Shown: positions 61,576-64,000 of the stretch, in pieces
How the letters are laid out: every line of letters begins with the position of its first letter
How positions within the stretch are numbered: the first letter of the stretch is position 1
From: Acholoe squamosa
Taxonomy: Eukaryota; Annelida; Polychaeta; Phyllodocida; Polynoidae
NCBI GenBank assembly: GCA_949317995.1
Contig: OX439038.1
Location: 37,701,113-37,765,112 of the forward strand
DNA length: 64,000 nt
Direction of reading: 5' to 3'
The notes under the pieces: generated by a model
The model's input: the letters and a program-made list of their open reading frames with translations, nothing else
Database searches by the model: none
Told to the model about the DNA's origin: nothing
Position numbers and translations under genes: made by a program

Positions 61576-62330
61576 TCAATTTTCTTTTGGGCAGCTATGA
61601 ATTGTTCATGCTGTCTCTTAGCTTGTTGCTCTACCTGTTCTTTGGCTTTCAAATAGGCCGAGGTAGTCTTATACCCGGGGCCCATCCGACGTTCATATCT
61701 CGACTTATGACTGCCTCCCGGATTGAACATGGAGTCAGATAAGCCTTCGTCTAAGGATAGACCTAGAGAGAGCATTTCCAAGCTTCTCGGCAATGCTTCT
61801 CGGGGTCTAACTCCCTTAGTGCTTGAAGATCCTTTTGGGTCTTCTTCACCCCTACCATCGTCGCTTTCATGATCCGACGATGTCATCAATGGGGCCACTC
61901 GGGTTGCCCCATCTACCGAAACGTTCATAGGGGTCACTGTACGTTGCATTGGGCTTTGAGCTTTTGGGGTCTCCAGTATCCTAGCACAGCTCACTGGGAT
62001 ACTAGGTCCCAGCTGGCGCCTACTAGTTAACACTTGGGACCAATCGCTCAAGTTTAGCCTGGCAGGTTTAATTACCCCGCTAAATAACCCTGTATCCGAA
62101 GCAACCTGTAGAGGTGTGTTCGGATACAATTTTACAATCCCATCTCCAATTCTAGTGGGATCGTCTGTTAGACCGGGTGTCGAGAAAACTGTCTGGACAC
62201 TTTCTGGGTTGAACACATGTTGTTGACCCGGTTTCCAGTCTAACAACAAATGCTGGGATGTGTAAGGGCTGGAGGGACCCGCATTGGGTTGCCTGAGGCT
62301 TTCGGCCGTCTGGCCGCGCTCCACCCCCAA
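61563..62330 (-). pseudogene. gag: Duplicated N-terminal fragment of A3 Gag
   Basis: 255 codons nearly identical to the first part of A3 Gag (60735 downward), ending after QFIAAQKKI where the duplication join runs into noncoding DNA. No other Gag parts. Confidence 0.88.
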
Positions 62331-62351
62331 ACCAACTGGTCACGGCACCAG

Positions 62352-62713
62352 TGTAATGGTTCGTATCGACTTAAATGTTGGGTGGCTCGTTGGCTCACTT
62401 ATCACTAAAGACACCAACACAACACGAGTAGTTCGGGTTGGGCAAAGCCCCAGACTCCCCTACCGCTCGGGTAGGACTTTATTACATTCTCTCTGGTTCA
62501 GAACATACGTCTGGACTGGACTATGTCCAGTCTCCTTCTGCGGATCGTCCGGCTTCTTAGTAGAAGCTAGACGCGAGGCATGGTGCTGCCCCCTCTTGTA
62601 CCAAACAGGTATCGCGAAGCGACACCTGGTTGGCATAGAAGGAACGAGCACCACATGAGCGCGTCTCTCGGATGAAGCGCACTAGTATATATACAACGAT
62701 GCCGGCCCCTACA
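62352..62713 (-). repeat. Duplicated 5' LTR of A3
   Basis: Copy of 60757-61118 at an offset of 1595 bp; I see at most one or two differences. PBS copy at 62339-62350. Confidence 0.9.
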
Positions 62714-63371
62714 CTAACAAGGTGTTACAACCCGTACAAGATACTATTAACAACATATAACCAACCCTTAGGTTCGGAATGAAAAATTACTATGACCTTG
62801 ATAGTTCTATTTATAATACAACTCTAATTAGAATACATGCATATCACATTTGCATTAGAATACCCTAGTGAGTCTGATATATATATTACTAGTAACATTT
62901 TAAGTATTTTTTTATACAGTTACAGCACCAGCAAAAAACAAATATGACAATGAACACAGAAAGGTGATATCGATCTGGTCTTAACAATGTGCCAGATATA
63001 TGTATTTTAATTAATAGTAACCTACCAGGGTAGCAGGAGACCTTACAAATATATATAATTAATTAATAATGTAGTTTTCATATCACCCAGAGAGTGTCCC
63101 GTTGTATGTTTGGCCGTCCCACCGTCTCAGTGTAGTTTTGTTGTGGTACTAGCTCAGGGCCTCTCGGGACCTTTCAGAGTCTGAGTACAGGACTGATCAT
63201 CTCCTAGGGTCTGGAATGTCCATTTCGGTCATATCGAACTGCTCCATCGTAAAATCCAGGTAACGTATTCATCCTCCGCTAGTCATCGTCCCCATTCCAG
63301 GCGTCAGCACTCATCATACCAATTCGGATTCATCAGAAAACAATAAAAGAATCAGTTTTGTTTTTTTCATC
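62714..63371 (-). other. 3' noncoding region of element O
   Basis: Minus-strand DNA between the O ORF3 stop and the A3 LTR; about 660 bp, AT-rich, no ORF. Contains the CCTACCAGGGTAGCAGGAG word (plus strand, about 63022) related to the A2 3' noncoding region. Confidence 0.6.
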
Positions 63372-64000
63372 TTATTTACTTTCAGAATCTTTCGGTTTCT
63401 CAGCAATCTGATCATCCAGAATTTCTTTGGCCTCACGGTGAGTGCCATCCCAATCGGACAATCTCCTTCCGAAAGCTTCAAAGAACTTCTGATTGAGGAA
63501 GTCTACCTCACTCCTAGCCTTAGCAACCTCAACAGTCCAGAAATCTGCTGCCTTCTTCTGACGTGCCTCCTGGGCTTCCAACTGCTTCATTTTCTCCCTA
63601 TGTTCTACATCCCTTTCCGATTCAATCCGAGTAATTTCCAATGACTGGATCCTTTCTGTCAGATTTACTACGGAACCCACAACTTCCTGCAGGTATTCTA
63701 CCTAAAGCGCATGATGGCGTCTCCAGTCGATCATGCAACTCTTTTGTATCTGAAAACTTTCCGGAGAGATATTAACAATATCGTAACTTGTCGGGTCCTG
63801 CATATACGGAGCCCGAGTGGGCAGTGGCTCACATTCGGAATGCTCTGAGGATCCAGAGTGTTTCCTACGTCTCGGATTCTCAGACAAGCTTTCAGATGCT
63901 ACAGAAGAGGTCATCACATCTCCCCGGGAGGTGGATATGGTGACTCCTCTACCATTTCCAACAGGTGGAGGGGCTGCTCTAGCCCAATTACCGACAGTCC
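63372..64000 (-). pseudogene. ORF3-like C-terminal fragment of element O
   Basis: Open to the window edge except for one TAG (63702-63704). Order: Ser/Glu/Pro-rich stretch (SSVASESLSENPRRRKHSG), then a coiled coil (about 63680-63470, LTERIQSLEITRIESERD) and a terminal NQKFFEAFGRRLSDWDGTHR. The FG-x2-L-x-WDG motif matches the ends of A2 and B1 ORF3. The rest has diverged, so it represents a third ORF3 lineage. Fingers would lie outside the window. Confidence 0.6.

Larger units (their letters stand above)
59981..63166. repeat. 1.59-kb tandem duplication spanning the A3/O junction
   Basis: Units 59981-61575 and 61576-63166 are near-identical head-to-tail and each contain gag N-terminal sequence of A3, its PBS, its 5' LTR and 450 bp of O noncoding DNA. 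They differ by a TA-microsatellite length and a few substitutions. Confidence 0.9.
22258..64000 (-). mobile_element. Outermost LTR element O (third type), hosting A3, B1 and A2
   Basis: Inferred from both ends. At the right, minus-strand sequence gives the C-terminal part of an ORF3-like protein (64000-63372) and 3' noncoding DNA (63371-62714) that stops at the 5' LTR of A3. At the left, an LTR-like stump (22388-22258) with AATAAA and a TTACA end abuts a LINE fragment. If both belong to one element, A3 inserted into its 3' noncoding region, and a later deletion removed the 3' end of A3 plus part of O. The link between the two ends is inference. Confidence 0.4.

Noticed and set aside
1..64000. 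tRNA, rRNA or snRNA genes
   Set aside because: I noticed no cloverleaf with A and B boxes and no rRNA-like stretch. The tRNA-His similarity is only the 12-base primer site.

Overview
This is eukaryotic, almost certainly animal, repeat-dominated DNA. I see no bacterial operons, ribosome binding sites or RNA genes. Most of the window is a stack of Ty3/gypsy-type LTR retrotransposons nested inside one another; about 12 kb of AT-richer host DNA (9862-22257) with satellites, LINE relics and possible host exons lies between two retrotransposon blocks. The host looks like an invertebrate, perhaps a sponge or other marine animal. That guess rests only on repeat style and is weak.

I use working names. 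Family A has copies A1 (+, 1-7920, 5' end outside the window), A2 (+, 32974-44803) and A3 (-, gag at 60735 down to an ORF3 relic at 22389). Family B has B1 (-, 53705 to 25676) and B2 (+, only its 3' end, 7921-9861). O is an outermost, third-type element on the minus strand, seen only as an ORF3 end (63372-64000), a 3' noncoding stretch and an LTR stump (22258-22388).

The nesting can be read from target-site duplications and re-joined reading frames. O interrupts a LINE endonuclease fragment at 22257/22258. A3 sits in the 3' noncoding region of O. B1 sits in the pol tail of A3 (ATCG duplicated at 25672-25675 and 53706-53709). A2 sits in the RNase H part of B1 pol (CTGG duplicated at 32970-32973 and 44804-44807). 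On the left, A1 and a solo A-type LTR both sit in the 3' noncoding DNA of B2.

A and B elements are large (about 11.8 kb for A2, about 12.8 kb for B1 without insertions) but have short LTRs (about 365-377 bp). Order: LTR, a PBS matching the 3' end of tRNA-His, gag with coiled coil and CCHC knuckle, pol (PR-RT-RNase H-IN) in the -1 frame, a noncoding spacer, a third large ORF (ORF3, about 980-1170 aa), a 3' noncoding region, a polypurine tract, LTR. ORF3 occupies the env position but shows no obvious signal peptide or membrane segment. It carries a Cys block, two C2H2-like zinc fingers, coiled coils and a C-terminal WDG motif shared by A, B and O. The spacer before ORF3 carries promoter-like motifs (TGACGTCA in A and B, TCTCGCGAGA in A) and, in family A, a conserved UUCG-capped hairpin. 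This third gene and its apparent private promoter are the strongest candidate for something undescribed.

A2 is the youngest copy: its two LTRs look identical by eye and its pol and ORF3 are open, but its gag lacks the N-terminal third. A1 and A3 are broken. B1 carries a 3409-bp near-identical tandem duplication of gag plus the start of pol, and the A3/O junction carries a 1.59-kb tandem duplication. Both could be real or assembly artefacts.
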